Source: Kondoa malvinella
Lineage: Eukaryota; Basidiomycota; Agaricostilbomycetes; Agaricostilbales; Kondoaceae
Reading direction: 5' to 3'
NCBI GenBank assembly: GCA_039545315.1
Contig: BCIM01000005.1
Span: 436,609 to 500,608 of the forward strand
DNA length: 64,000 nt
In this document: positions 1-14,387 of the stretch, one piece after another
Numbering within the stretch: position 1 is the stretch's first letter
Layout of the letters: every line of letters begins with the position of its first letter
Position numbers and translations under genes: made by a program
The notes under the pieces: generated by a model
What the model was told of the DNA's origin: nothing
The model's input: only the letters and a program-made list of their open reading frames with translations
Databases searched by the model: none

Positions 1-186
1 TTATTCACACTGTCTGACCTGCGCGCAAGACGCAAAGGATCAGTGACGACGAACCTTGCTTCAACTACAACGGTATCTAATCGTTTTCACTCCTACACAA
101 ATGTTATTGTATACGAGAGAGCGTTGAGCTGACTTTGGCTCTTTCGACAGGCGGATCTGTAGAATTGGCAGGGGTTAATGTAGTGT

Positions 187-203
187 AATGCAATGCAATG
201 CAA
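187..203. repeat. Short AATGC pentanucleotide repeat
   Basis: Three consecutive AATGC units followed by AATT lie just beyond the UGGT stop codon, inside its probable 3' untranslated region. It is a small microsatellite with no evident function. Confidence 0.6.
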
Positions 204-208
204 TTCTA

Positions 209-3200
209 TCATAGTTCATCCTTCTTCCTCTTCTCCTCTACTATTTCGACCGTCCCAGTCCCCTCTTCCACAAATTCTGCTTCTTGTAATTTCGCCTGAC
301 CGAGTCGACCAGCTTCTTGCTGAAACACTGCTGATTCATCCGACTGCTGGTTAGCTGCGACTCTCTTCGCCAGCATTGCTATTTCAGTGTCGTAGACTGT
401 CCATTCGGGTATGAGACGCTTCGCGCGTGCGAGTTTGGGTTCGTGTGTTTGAGGGTTGTTGCACTATCGAAGCATGAGCAAAAGTATTGCTTATGAGCTA
501 GGGCTATTACCAGATCTATGGTCTTTGCTTCTGCGAGCGATTCATCGGAGCACCAGCTTAGTATCGAGTTAGATGTGACCATGAAGACAAAACAGCAAAC
601 TCACGTCTCGCACCATAGCCAAGATCGATCAAGGGTGTACTAGATGGTCAGAATTAGCATGCTTCGTTGACACAGGCCCTAGCACTCACGATTGGTATTT
701 GATGCTGCATGTTATTCGGCAAGTCCTGATCCAGATTTGCCAAAGAATTCGGATCAGACGACAAGCCCTGATACTGCCCACGCAGTCTATCCCCAGCAGC
801 TATCTGACGAAACTTTTCCAGGTCGATGACATAGAGCGCAGAGATATGATACGGTCTGCCGGCAAGATGTTCTCGCCAATATCCAGTCTTCCAGAATCGA
901 AAACCTTCCATCTCTGCGCGATCATCGCCCATGGGCGCATAGGCGTAGGGAGCGCCCTGTAGGTCTAGATCGACTAGCTGTTTTAGGTCGGTTCGGACGA
1001 TTTGGTCCGAGTCGATGAACAGAACGCGGGATAGCTCGAGAGGGAAGAGGACGTCGAGGAAGAGAATCTTGTATCTATAGACAGGTGTCGGCATAGTCGC
1101 CTGATTGTAGAGGAATGCTTACCCCCAAATTGTCCTTTGCTTCTCTTTCTGCGCGCGAAGCCAGTGCGGCCATTTATAGGTCACGAGCTCGTAGTCGAAG
1201 CCATACTCTACGGCCATGTGCGGTATGAAGCTCTATAGCAGTTATGAGTTTCACATTTCACCTTGACGAGTATGATATACCTTGAATGCGGGTGACAAGA
1301 AGTTTGAGATGAACCAAAACTTGACACTACTTTGGGTGTGACGCATGACGGAAACAATCATGATAAAAGCCATGCGCTATCAGCGTGTCAGACGGTTGTT
1401 TTTTTATCATGACGGAGAGCAGTACCTCGTAAAGTAGACCAGAAGCTACAGTGAACACGTTGATCTCGGCACCTCGATTTTCGGTCGTAGTAAGTCCAGC
1501 GGTATTTGCTCCTGTTTCTTTACCAAATAAAGTTCCCAATCTAGGTCAATTTCAGCTCCGGCCGCCAAATGTAAAACGAAGGATCCCACTTTGACTTCAT
1601 CTGATCAACGAAAGATGGAGCTGCTGCAGCCTTTCCAGGTAGACCTTCGTCCAATAGGTCCAGTATATCCTCCATTCCAGGATTGCGAGTGAATCGAGGG
1701 TAGATCGTCAAGCCTTCCATAGTAGTCAAAGCGACCTGGCTACCAGTTACGGACACATTGGCACTCTTCAGGCCAGCCGCGCCGACACTTTCCAAGTGGA
1801 AAACTTCGCTACTGCGGCCTGCGCGAATAGCTAGGTCGTAGAGGCCGGGACTCGCTTTGAGCTGAACATAGCCCAGATTGGCCATGACGCTGACACGGGG
1901 TGAGTCTGTTTCGACAGCAGCTGGAGAACATACTCACAGGCTATCAACCTTCGATGCATCACTCTTGCTGATCAGCTCTAGTTGCAATCCGCGAGGAGGA
2001 ACGCTGCTAGGCATATCCCGGCAGTGACCTTCAATGACAATATTGTCTAGTTCGTAGACCACAGTCACATCCCCGGCCGAGCTCGACAAATCTGAAAGTC
2101 TGATGTTGTCTAGATCGTGTAGAGATTGCTTTGGGAAGGCGAGCCATGATTGATGTGCTTCCAAAGCCAGGGTCATAAGTGTCTTTGACGGCATTCCCTC
2201 GAACGAGATTGCGTCAGAGAGCTGCTGTCTAGAGGTTCGGCATCAGTCTAGCCTCCATATCACCGTGCAGGCCTACCCCGATTGGTCGAAGTTGATCTTA
2301 GACTCGAAATTGTGACGGTAAAAGCGCTTGAGAGGAAGCTCTCTGATCTCTTCTGGCGGGTTCAGAAATACCAGCAATGCGGTATTCTGTTGAGAAGCCA
2401 GTATCTATTGTTTACAGTCAGTCAGTCAGAGCGCATCTGTATGAATTAGACTCACGCGTAGTAATGGAGCAACCTTCTGGGCAGTCTCGCTTAACGGGTC
2501 TAGTGCGACAGCCCAAGATGCCCAGGCGTCTACTTCTGTGCCAATGCGGAAGGAGCTGCTCAAGAAGGTCAAAAGCGCGAGCTAGGGAGAGAACAAGGCG
2601 CACGAATATTTTCCGTCAATGCGCTTGTAATCCTGACTACGTCTTGTACTTGGCTTGCTGAAGATCGAAGCTGACTTATCGATCGTGGTAGCAGCGTTCA
2701 AAGTGGAACATAATGAAGAGACGAGGTCACTTATTGCAGCATCAGCATCTAGATCAACTGAATCCTCGACGAAAACTTACCTTGTCACCAGGCTTGCATC
2801 AATCGAGGCTGCATCGATAGCTTTGAGGACAGGGCCGACTCTGTCCTTCAGCTCATACTGCAGCAGTAGTTCATAGTCGTCGGCGTTGAAGGCATCTTGA
2901 GACATAGGTCCGAGAAGCTACGACAAATGTGAGGCCAATAGCTCTAGATGCAGGAGAAGACGTACTCTACCGTTCACCAGCAGGATCATATTCCTACTTT
3001 CAGGAATAGGCAGCCGTCGCAAATCGCGCGCAGGTAGCTCGTTGACTGCAATGAAGCACAGGCGGGTCCTGTCTCGACCAGTCTGACTACCTTCAGCTTG
3101 CGGATGTGAAAGAAGAGCGGATGCTTACAGGACTCTCTAGTATTTGGGCTTTCAGAGCTTCGGATGTCGAAGCATCTGCAGTGATAACGACCAGCGATAG

Positions 3201-5808
3201 ATTTGCCCATTGGTCTGCAAACGAATCGTTCTTAGTATTCCTCGTCCAGATCCTCAAGTAATACTACTAACTCTCACTGGTCCATCTGTCTTGACACAAC
3301 TGGTCCAAGCCATCAACGGGCACGATGTCCAGAGGATTGGCATCATCAACAAAGATCTTCTTGTTGCGCTTGCTATACGCTCCGGGCAAATCGTAAAATA
3401 AGTAAGAGACATCTTGAAGGTTGTCTATTTCGCGATAGTAGATCTGAGTCACATCAGTCACGACATCAAATGAGCCAGTCGTGCAATGAATCACCTGCTG
3501 CTGCTGCGCATATTGCTGCTGTTGTTGGAGAGATTGCTGCAGAACCTTGCGGAAACCCTACAGTCCATTGTCAGTCGAAGAACATCGGGACGGTGTTGTA
3601 CAAACCTCATCGACTGGCGCAGATTTCCCGTTGATGAAACAGTTGCCAAATTGCTGCGTTGAACCATCTTCTTGCAAGTCCAGCCTACACAGATAGCGCT
3701 TTGTAGCAGTCAAAGTAGCTTCGTCGCCCTGATTGATGGCCTCTTCGAAGCTCAGTGCTTCTGCCCCGCCAACAAGCGGCCTGCTCCGTGCAGCAAGCAG
3801 CCTCGAGTACGCTTCTTTGGCCGATCTCATGTCGATTTGTGGTGTGGGCAGCTCGGACAACTGGTCCCGGTCAGACAGAGGTAATAGGACGCCCGACGGA
3901 CTCACCTCGAGGCAGAAAGACATTGCATCGGTCTTGCCAAACTGAGCAAAGACATACATGAAAAGCCGAGCCATTCGATTCGCTGCCGTCCACAGATCAG
4001 TACTGATAGAGAAAGGCAGAAGAAGTGACGGACTGTCTGTATCTTCGTCACTGGACAGTAGAGGTACAAGACCCATTCGCAAAGGCATAGATCTTTGCAC
4101 GAAAGCCATGATATACTCAGTGATGAGCATATGACTGCTAGTCTGCGACAAGTCCAGAACGAAAATAATGTTAAAGAGATTGCGTCGTAGTTGCGCAAGT
4201 TGGCCAGGGTATGAAGGCCGCAGAAGTACTTGCAGATCACTCGACCAGGACGCATAACGCTGATCTTTCTCTACATCGTTCCACCAAAAGATGACTTGAC
4301 CGTCTTCGATACGATCACTAGCGTCAAAGATTGGATAGAGCGATTCCACGTTGATGAGACCCCCACGGCTTGGTATGCTTTCCTTTTGCCAGATTGCTGG
4401 ATGTGTGACGAGAGAGATGGCTTGAGAAGGAGTAAGACCTAGATCAGTGATGGACTTGATGAAGCGCCGCTCTTGTCTCAGAATACGTAGGAGACTATCA
4501 CAAGTCAGCCAGATACCAAGAGACGAGACAGAATGCTACCTGAGAGGTTCGAGGTCTTTTTCCGGCAAGATCTGGCCATTGAGCCATACTGCGTTCTTCC
4601 CTCCGTCGAGCCTGGTCTGCCGATTCATATCTAGTTCTTCGTAGATGGACTGGTTGACGGTAGGCTGCCATTGAGTCGCGAGTGAATATGCATGCATTGG
4701 GAAATCTTGTGCCAGAGCGATAAGTCGACCAAGAGGGTCTTCAGCGCTATGCATGATGTGCTGGACTGCTTTCGTCCCGATGTCTGTATATCACTTCTAT
4801 AAGCCCTGCTTTTATGCATCGCTGAGGCGACTGACTTTGTAGCTCTCGTCTCGTCAAGGGCTGTAGATCGTCCAGTCCTGTAGCTGCCCCTTGGGCGACC
4901 ACCTTAGATTCACTCGCATCAAGGTTTCGATCATCAATAGCGAGATAGTCAGCCTTCTTGATGTCGAGACCGACGCCATAGCCGCTAAGGATTTGTTTCT
5001 TTTCACTTGCGTATAGAACCGGCTTCCAGCGTAAGACGTAGTTTAGTAGCCCAGCTGTAGCTTTCTTTGCTAGGTACGAATGCAGATTGAAGAAATCCTT
5101 CGAGCTTGGGTTTGCGTAAAGAACGTAGGTCGGTTTGCTGGAATCGACCGGGGTATGATCTTGAGGGTATATGTGATCAAAGGGTAATAAGAGTGCTGGT
5201 GTTGATGTAGAGGTGTCTATATTGAGTGCTTCTAGGTCAGACAAGGTGCATATTGAAGTGTTTGCTGGAGTGAGGATCCAGCTCTCGCAATCTTGATTCG
5301 GTTGCGGCTGTTCCGGTTTTCGCACAGACGCATAGTGCTCATGAAATGCTTCTATCTTGGCGCTTGCTTCTCGCAAAGATACGCTCAGCTCGAGAGAATC
5401 CAGCTCTCCCAAGCCTGAGAGGTAATTTGATGCCTTGATCAAGGCCAACGTCGACGTGTAAACTTGCTGAGGAGTCGATTGAGAGTCATGTAGAGCTGCA
5501 GCATCACTCTCAGAGATGAATGTGAGCAGATCAAAGAAGTTGGCAGGTGCTTCGAGATGGAAAGATTCGCTGTACAGCGGGCATTGAGCTTAAAGGCATA
5601 GTGACTAGGCATGAGGAGCAAACAGGATCTGTACTAGAAGAGGCGCTTCACTCCAGGATGCTTGAACAGACGCTCTCTAACGAAATATTCGCGTCATTTG
5701 CATGTCGAGTTGTGAATGGCTGTAGCTCACGATAGCAGGGCCAGCAGCTATACGAGGCAGCCAGCCGACGGCTAGACAAATAGTCAACTGTCTCAGCAGG
5801 GTATACAT
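209..5808 (-). CDS. UDP-glucose:glycoprotein glucosyltransferase (UGGT), ER lumenal folding sensor
   Basis: Reglucosylates N-glycans of misfolded glycoproteins in the ER so that they re-enter the calnexin cycle. The C-terminal GT24 catalytic domain is very clear at about 400-1100: it reads [12 protein letters not shown] (a DxD motif), [30 protein letters not shown] and [10 protein letters not shown], then WLWCET and CSDESL after further introns. The last residues are KDEL followed by a stop at 209-211, an ER-retention signal. Upstream exons, scattered to 5.6 kb, match the long thioredoxin-like folding-sensor region. The chosen ATG at 5808 opens a hydrophobic signal peptide ([17 protein letters not shown]). 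The junction between exon 1 and exon 2 near 5.6-5.7 kb is unresolved. There are many introns of about 50 nt and a product of roughly 1,500 residues. The gene is divergent from palC, with 45 bp between the ATGs. Confidence 0.93.
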
Positions 5809-5853
5809 GGTGCATCCAAGTCAGCCCGCGCACGGTATTATGCAAACAGCGAT

Positions 5854-7469
5854 ATGGCCTTTGTCTTTGATCTGCCCACTACAGGCAGCTGCAGTTTCAG
5901 TCAGCTGATCACAGACCCAAGTTCTGGATCGCACACGCATCACATCAGCCAGGCAACGGCAGCGCGCAACAGGCTCAGAACGACACTGAAGGAGTGCAGG
6001 CGAGCTGAAGTGCAGGCCAAGGACTGGTCCGCTGTATTGACAGTCTGTTTATCAAGCTGCATGTCGCTGTATCCGTCTGAACGTACCGGATCTATAGGCT
6101 GTTCAAGACTATGTGCCGCATCTGCTGGCCATAACAAAGAGCGTAGAGGCAGATACTCTACTTCTCAGAAACGATCCTGGTGAGTTACTGACTATACAGC
6201 AACTTTGAGAGCTAAGCCGACTGTAGTCTTTGACTGGAGACCGGTGTTGTCTTCTCGACGAGTAGCACAGAAGGCTCGAGTAGATCTACATTCGCTGTAA
6301 GTTCACTGTGCTGTCAGGGTCGCTTACCTCTTATTCTTTTGCAGGCAAGACGATCTAATTGCTTGCTTGTTGACTCTAGGCCTGGTTCTATACAATTTAG
6401 CAGAACGCCAAGTGTCCAGCTTGGGCAACTATGAAAGCCAGCGTCACACATCTGAGATCGAACGAAAGAGACTAGACGAACTCATCAACTCGGCAGCAGA
6501 CATGCTCTGTCGTGCTTCTGGCGTCTTTGGCTTCATTAGTCAAACTTTACTGTCTGAACGAGAGCGAAGAGTTGGTTCAAGCAGTTCATTACCTATAGAT
6601 CTGTCGCAAGAGATGACTGGCGCACTGTCAGAGTACGTCGACACCTGGGTCCGAGGTCAAGATCTGACATCTGCTCTAGTATCAGCCTAGCAGACGCAGG
6701 CCGACTTTCGATACGGCGACTTATGACTAAAGCTATCTCAGACATGGGCATCTCTCCCGGTCATCCGTTACCACGCTCTCATCCTTCTCCATCACTCCTA
6801 GCCAAGCTACATATCAACGTGTACAACCTATACGAAGGCGCGAGCAATACTTTTGATGCTTTGTCCAAGCAAAGTTCGAGTGAAGTCATTTCGCCGCTGC
6901 GAGAGTATGTACAAGAAGGAAGAAAAATGTATCGCATGCTAGCTTACAAATGGCTCGGAGTGGATTTGGGTGAAGCAGGATTGAAGATGGGCGAAGCGAT
7001 TGCATGGTTACAGATGGCGAAAGCATTGGCTACGGAGATGGGTGGAAAGCCTGGTCTAACTATTGGTAAGAGCAAGGTCAAGAGGAGGAATAGGGTGGTG
7101 GTCGAATTGGAAAGCGTCGAAAGTTTCCTCAAAGCTTACTCGAAAGTCAATGACAAGGCGAGCACAACACGGTCATGTTAGCATTGCAACTAAGCCGCAA
7201 AGCAGGTCTCTTTTCAGCCCATACCGCCTGCGAATACTTTGCTTTCTCAAGTTCCGACTGGAAGATCTGCAGTGGCGATCAAGCCATACGCTTTGCCAGA
7301 ACCAACTTTTGCTCCTGCTGAGCAAGATCGTTTGTCAGGCTCGTTGGGCGGTATGTCACTGGCAGAGAGAAGCGCGGAAGAAGGAGGGGAAGATGCGTCC
7401 AGTGAAGATGAGGCGCGACCCTCGAGTCCGCAACAAAGCAGCTATGCTCTGTCGGGAGGCTACTTCTAG
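5854..7469 (+). CDS. palC: BRO1-domain pH-response regulator PalC
   Basis: PalC links the plasma-membrane pH-sensing complex to ESCRT-III (Vps32/Snf7) in the fungal alkaline-pH (Pal/Rim) pathway. The N-terminus (MAFVFDLPTTGSCSFSQL) carries the PalC-type LPTT start. Later exons give FDWRPVLSS, LYNLAERQV, AKLHINVYNLYEGA and YKWLGVDLGEAGLKMGEAIA, which are typical BRO1 helices. The C-terminal exon begins VSFQPIPPA, a PalC hallmark, and ends in an acidic/Ser tail. The exon ending VNDK at 7157 joins VSFQPIPPA at 7206 only across a GC-AG intron (7158-7205, 48 nt). A first intron near 6042-6096 is inferred from the frame shift to AVQDYVPHLLAI. The gene has about five or six exons. Confidence 0.85.
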
Positions 7470-8210
7470 CTACAATGTACTGTTTCATAACTTGGCTAGC
7501 CTGGCTTGACTCTTTGTGACCGGTGTCCGACTCGGAAGCTTCGTGTCACCGGTCAGACCGGCCTGAAGTCTTGTCAAAGCTGCTTAGTAGAGACTTTCAA
7601 GCTGCCTGGAGACCCCTCTCTGATACGCTTTGATAGACAGACCTATCAAAGTCGAGAGTTTGGGCGGGTCAAAACAAGCTAGCAATTCTCACCATTGAAC
7701 GGCGTCCCCACTTCTGTCCGACTCTGCTCAAGCCCAACTCGTCACGACTGCCTGTCAGCGCGCTTACGACCTCAAATATCGTCGAGCTCTGCAAATTTCA
7801 GCAAACGGCTAGAACATTTCCCGCAAGATTTGCGTTCGAAAGTCTCGTTTCTGCCTCATCCCGTCTCTCCAAGCTTGATTGGCTACCTGTATACGTTTGT
7901 CAGCAAAGGTTTTGGTAGGTTTCGGTCCTTGTCTCGTTATTTTACGCCTTTCGCGAACCTCAAGCCTCGCTTCTGTGCAACTTTGCGGTCATCTGTCAAA
8001 ACCCTCAAAAACGTGTAAAAACAACGCTGTACACTCACCCTGAGCTTGCAGATTTGCTTCGACCTGACTTGTATCGCTTCGGCCAACTTTGCGAGACAAT
8101 CTGACCTTCGTGCTAAAAGACGGTGGAAGCTGATTCGTGCCTTTGGGGTCTCTTTTGTAGTCCTTCGCGTATCCCAACACCCAACCGTCTTCTCCCAGAA
8201 CAGTCAATAG
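7470..8210. other. Intergenic region between palC and the PP1 gene
   Basis: About 740 bp without a convincing gene. Open frames at 7695-8018 (+) and 7989-8207 (-) lack family-like sequence. The stretch before 8211 presumably holds the PP1 promoter and 5' untranslated region. It contains pyrimidine-rich blocks but no motif I would name. Confidence 0.5.
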
Positions 8211-9885
<1,675 letters not shown>

Positions 9886-10575
9886 GCGACAAGTGCAAAG
9901 ATCAGGGAACCGCCAAACCTTCCGCCATCTATTGTAAATGTCCAGCTGCGCCTCCACCTTGTTCGTTCGCAATCGACATATCGTTTCTCTACTCCTCAAT
10001 CCTCTCCTCCTACTAGAAGCATCACACCTACTCAATCGAAATGAAGGGCCGAAGGCACAGCGCGATTCGAAGACCGGATTTTTGTATACCCACGGTCTCC
10101 TTGTTTGCGCAGCGTCAAAAGCATTTGGTTATCTTAAGTACTGTATTAAACTATGGTTGGGCGCAATCGTGACAAAAGTTGATCAAAGTTTCCCTTCCAA
10201 GTTCAGCGGTTGCTAAGCGAACTCGCGCTCCTCAACGCTCTTTTCAACTTTCCTCCATCTGTTGCTTAGTCCGTCCTGTCGATGCCTTATTCTACTTCAC
10301 TCCATCTGTTGGTCTGTCCTATGCCGGACTGGTGCTTTTAAGCTTGACTCTTGCTTCGCTTCTCTCTCTCGTCAAGCAACACGATGTCATGTTCTGTACT
10401 ACTTCTGGCTGTCACCGGATGCTGTGCTCGTGCTCGCGACAAGCTGTGCTGCGGCGGTCGCAAGTCAATCTTATCCCAATGACTAGAATGCACCTTCTGC
10501 GCACGGAGCTTGTTTTGCTCGAGCGAAGCTGCAGGCGCCTTGTTTATTTGCTCTCTTCTGCAATTCATCATCATC
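9886..10575. other. Intergenic region downstream of PP1
   Basis: About 690 bp with no supported gene. Short open frames on both strands (for example 10338-10610 minus and 10388-10483 plus) lack codon or motif support. The right part probably serves as promoter and leader of the next plus-strand gene. Confidence 0.5.
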
Positions 10576-11445
10576 ATGGATCTGCTTTGTGGCCTCATCA
10601 ACTCTGGCAACAGAAAGTCTACACGCCGCCAATGCGGTCATGCTAGTAAGCCCGGTCTGTCATCCGCATATATCACAAGCCGATTATACTTCAAGGGCGG
10701 ATAGACGGCTGTCTTTACTGCTTCCATGGCTCGTATGCTCGTCCAGCCCACAATCTGCCAATGCCGCAACAGTACAGCGGCTCCAACATCAGCTTGTCAG
10801 CATTCGATAGCTCGCCCAGACAGATGTCGTCGAGTAAGCCATCTACTGAGCACCATTGTTACAGGCTGACTGCTCTTCAGTTGCCTCTAGATCAAGCTTG
10901 AACGAAACAACCTTTTCACCTCCGTTAGAACGACCTATGCTATCATCAAGTGGCCAGTCTCGCAGATCGACACGTATACCCGCTCCGTCTTGGCACAAGA
11001 GTCCATCTGTCAGTTCTGTCAATAGCTTCTCGTCATATGTCGACGTTCTCGCCTTCATCGATGATGAGCCGACCAAAGTTATAGATACACCAGCAGCGGC
11101 AGTACCGCCTTCCGTAAGCTCAGTGATCGTATTGTAGATGCAGACACTGATTAGCTGCATCAGCCAACCGAAGAGACTGAAATACTATCGATTCCAGACC
11201 GGCCAGTCTTGCAGGAGAAGAGCTCTCGTCACAGCCTCAATTCTCCTCCTTCCGATTTCGCCTTCTCCAACCTGCAGAAGAAACCGTCTCATACGGCATT
11301 GCGAGAATTCGGGATGTCTAGCGATAAGGAGAACCAGCAATTCTCCTCCCTCACCAGAAGAAACCGTAATGCACTCAAACCGGAAGTCAGTCAGGGAAGC
11401 CCAGGCTCGTTCAGAGGAACGACGAGCATTCGGCGCATACGATAA
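10576..11445 (+). CDS. Hypothetical Ser-rich protein with Cys-rich N-terminus
   Basis: Unrecognised. Four exons splice cleanly through three canonical introns of about 48-50 nt (donor gtaagc each time; acceptors near 10700, 10880 and 11160). The product is about 240 residues. The N-terminus has scattered cysteines (MDLLCGLINSG, then RQCGHA and DGCLYC). The middle is Ser/Pro-rich and probably disordered (FSPPLERP, SSVNSFSSYVD). The C-terminus is basic (LTRRNRNALK, TTSIRRIR) after SDKENQQFSS. Membrane association by palmitoylation of the early cysteines is a guess. An in-frame upstream codon could add about 22 hydrophobic residues, so the start is uncertain. Confidence 0.6.
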
Positions 11446-11625
11446 GGATATTCTTGCCTCGCATGTAAACAGTCTGGCGTTGTACTACCTTGCATGTACA
11501 TAGAGTCCGCGCAAACATGAGATGCTTCGCAGACTTTCCCGAACCGTGTACGAAATGTGTCTTCTGCCTGCAATAGGTCTAAATGCGCTATATGTACAAG
11601 TGCAACGAAAGCGAGCCTGAAATCA

Positions 11626-14207
11626 TTAGATGGTATTGATGGTAGGGAGAATCTTGGAAGAATTGCTACGCGGTATCGCAGAAGGAGGAGCGGCTGCTGA
11701 GGTTATAGCAGAGGTAGTGTCGTCGAGCGGAGTTGCCGGACTAGATTGAGCAGGACTGTCGATCTGAGGTTGCGTCTTCTCTCGGTTGTTGACCTATGAG
11801 CAAGTGATCAGACGAGGATGCTCTGCAGCAGAGAGAAAAGAGTCTCACCTTACCGACATACCACGAGGGCGCCCAACCTCGCTCGCCAGTATCGTCTTTT
11901 ATAGCATACGACCAACTAGAGGCATCGTCAGCTTTGAGTACACTGAATTCAACCAAACACACTGGTTATACCGCTTGTAGACCCGCATGACCTGGCCCTT
12001 AACCAGTCGAAGTTCATCCGCACCACCAGCCTTAAAGTCCATGAGCGCAAGACCAGGCGTCGAGACGCTGACGATAAGTGAAGGTTTGATAGGCACATGC
12101 GCGGCGCTCTTTTGCTTGCCTGATTCTGAGTCGCCTGATGATGACGGTGCAGCTAATGATAGAGGCGCAACGGATGTTTCCAGCAGACATCCAGCTGGAA
12201 CCCAGCCTGAATTGGCAGCCAGATCTTGTTCCGGTTCAGCAGCACCTCGTTGTCGCATATCTCGGTAGACGGTCCACCAGCCTTTCGCCTGCAGAAAACT
12301 TTAGCGCTCGCTTCTCATAGTACATCTGACTAACCTTGTTGACAATAACAAAGCTATCGCCAACAGCTACATCGAATTCATCCTACATCATTGTATCAGC
12401 ACAAACCAATCTTCGTACGAGAGTTGACTCACCTCCCTCTCAGCCAGGTAAGGGTATATCGAAATACAATAACCCTTGATTTGTCTCGAACCAGGACTAG
12501 ACAACGGCATGGGATGCGGACCATCCGTCACACCATCCTCTCTATCCTTCTCCGGACTAGCCAACGTAGGCGTTGTCAAACCACCATCTGTCCCTAAATC
12601 CCCAGTCTCTTTCAATATTTTCGCCGTTCTCGTATCACCGCTTAAGACTTCCTTTTCTTTCGCTCGTTTCTCCCTTCTCGCGACATGTTTGGCCGTAGCT
12701 ACTTGAATAGGCGATTTAATGTCTTTGATATGCCTCAACATGAAGACTGGGTTCTGTTGGGCGTCTTTAAGTTTTTGGAAAAGCAACAAAGGTTTCTCGT
12801 CGTAGGATAAACAACGTTCTGTGCTTCCTCCGCCAAAACAAATGAACAAAGCGTATTCTCGCCAATCGTCGTTGATCTTGTATTTCTTCAAGGCGGCTGG
12901 CAAGACTTTGTAACATGGATCTTCGAGGGTGACTTTGAATGATTTGTAAGGATGATCGACAGATGATGTTGATGGTGAAGCAGAGGATGAAGTGGACGGT
13001 CGAATAGCTGGAATGAGCGCATCACTTGCTTGTCCTGTGCGAGATGTATCTCCGCTTATGGTGTTTGAGCGAGTAAGGCCTGTTGCGCCTGCTGGATTGC
13101 GAGGCGAAAAGTTAGCAGGTGAGGAAGGTCCTGGTGAAGCTGGCGAGGTTGTAGAATTGGACAAGCCAGCAGGTGTATGCGGCATTTGCGAGGCTGACGA
13201 TGACACAGAGCCGTCTGAGCTTTGCAAGTTGATCACGGTAGAGGTTGATGGATTTGTGTCCGCCAAAGTTTCACAGTTCTGAAAAGTGATGCCAGCAGGA
13301 CTTGCTGCTGGACTATCTACAGGACTAGAATGCAGTCCAGACACAGTAGAGACGAATTGAGCTGTAGAAGGACCAGCTTTAGCAGCTTGTTGCATTGCTA
13401 TTCTTTGAGCTTCTGACATGGCAGATGTCTGGTTAATGGGAAAGTTGGCAACGACAGGTGAGCGTTGCGCTTTAGGTCGATTGTAATGCGAGGGTGGTTC
13501 TTTATTGTATAGAGCTTTGGAAATGACTTGCATGTCTTCTCGACAGGCAGATAATGCGTCGCTGAGTCGCCTGACTTCTAGTTCTAGCGCCCGAAGTCGT
13601 TCGTCTGAAGAGTTCTGTGAGCTGCTAGTCATAATAGCAATGCTCGCTAGCTACCTCTTTCGCCTAGTAAGTCAAAGACATGCCGCGAGCTCATACTACC
13701 AGTTGGGCTCATGCTCATTGCCTCGTCCATGTCTTCCGCTGTGAGTCAAAGCATGGTGAGCAACTCTCTAGAGAGGTTACTCAAAAATGCAGACTCACTA
13801 GGCGGTACCCAATGTCCCTGTTCTATAGGAATCTCATCACGTAGCTTGTAACCATAGACTGCCTTGAGTATAGACAACCTTTGGCCCTGCATTCCGATTT
13901 CAACAATCGCAAATAGCTTTGAGGCAGATTAGACGCACGACAGAGTGTATGCCAACGTCTTTGAGAGCTTCATGGTCCAGATGAATGAGGATATCGCCAG
14001 TGATGCCATGTTCTACCAATTCCCTCAGCTAGTCAGTGCAGGCCATATAGACAGACGAGAGCTCGGAAGCGGACCTTTGATCTGTTGCTCATAGTATGGA
14101 AACCCTAAGGAGCGCAACAAAGCATTCACAGTGCCTTCCTCCCATTCTCGAATGTCAACCTCATGCGGCAGCTGCCCTTGCACATCTGGGTCAGCCTGGT
14201 ATTCCAT
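11626..14207 (-). CDS. Ste50/Ubc2-type MAPK adaptor: SAM, RA and two SH3 domains
   Basis: Scaffold linking Ras/Cdc42-type GTPases to the MAPKKK of pheromone/filamentation MAPK cascades. Exon 1 starts MEYQADPDVQGQLPHE and encodes a SAM domain (LLRSLGFPYYEQQI, then GDILIHLDHEALKDVGI near 13.9-14.0 kb). The large exon 12388-13632 has a disordered Ser/Pro linker followed by a Ras-association domain (YKSFKVTLEDPCYKVLPAAL, ALFICFGGG, LRHIKDIKSP). Two SH3 domains follow: YPYLAERE...KGWWTVYRD...GWVPAGCLLE, and ALMDFKAGGADEL...GWAPSWYVGKV. The C-terminal SH3 extension is absent from yeast Ste50 and characteristic of basidiomycete Ubc2, known from corn-smut mating and virulence work. Five or more exons. 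Confidence 0.88.
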
Positions 14208-14387
14208 CGTTCGTCTTTATTTGGGTATATTCATGCTCTCATGGCGGTTTAGGAGCAAGACAGACGCAGGGGGCGGTGAGAAATGATCGGTAGTCACGCG
14301 TAAACAACTTCTAGAGCTTCTATTTAGTACACGCTGGCGCTATTTGACTGTACAAGTCTGTTGCATTGTCACAAGCTTCTGTCCCAA

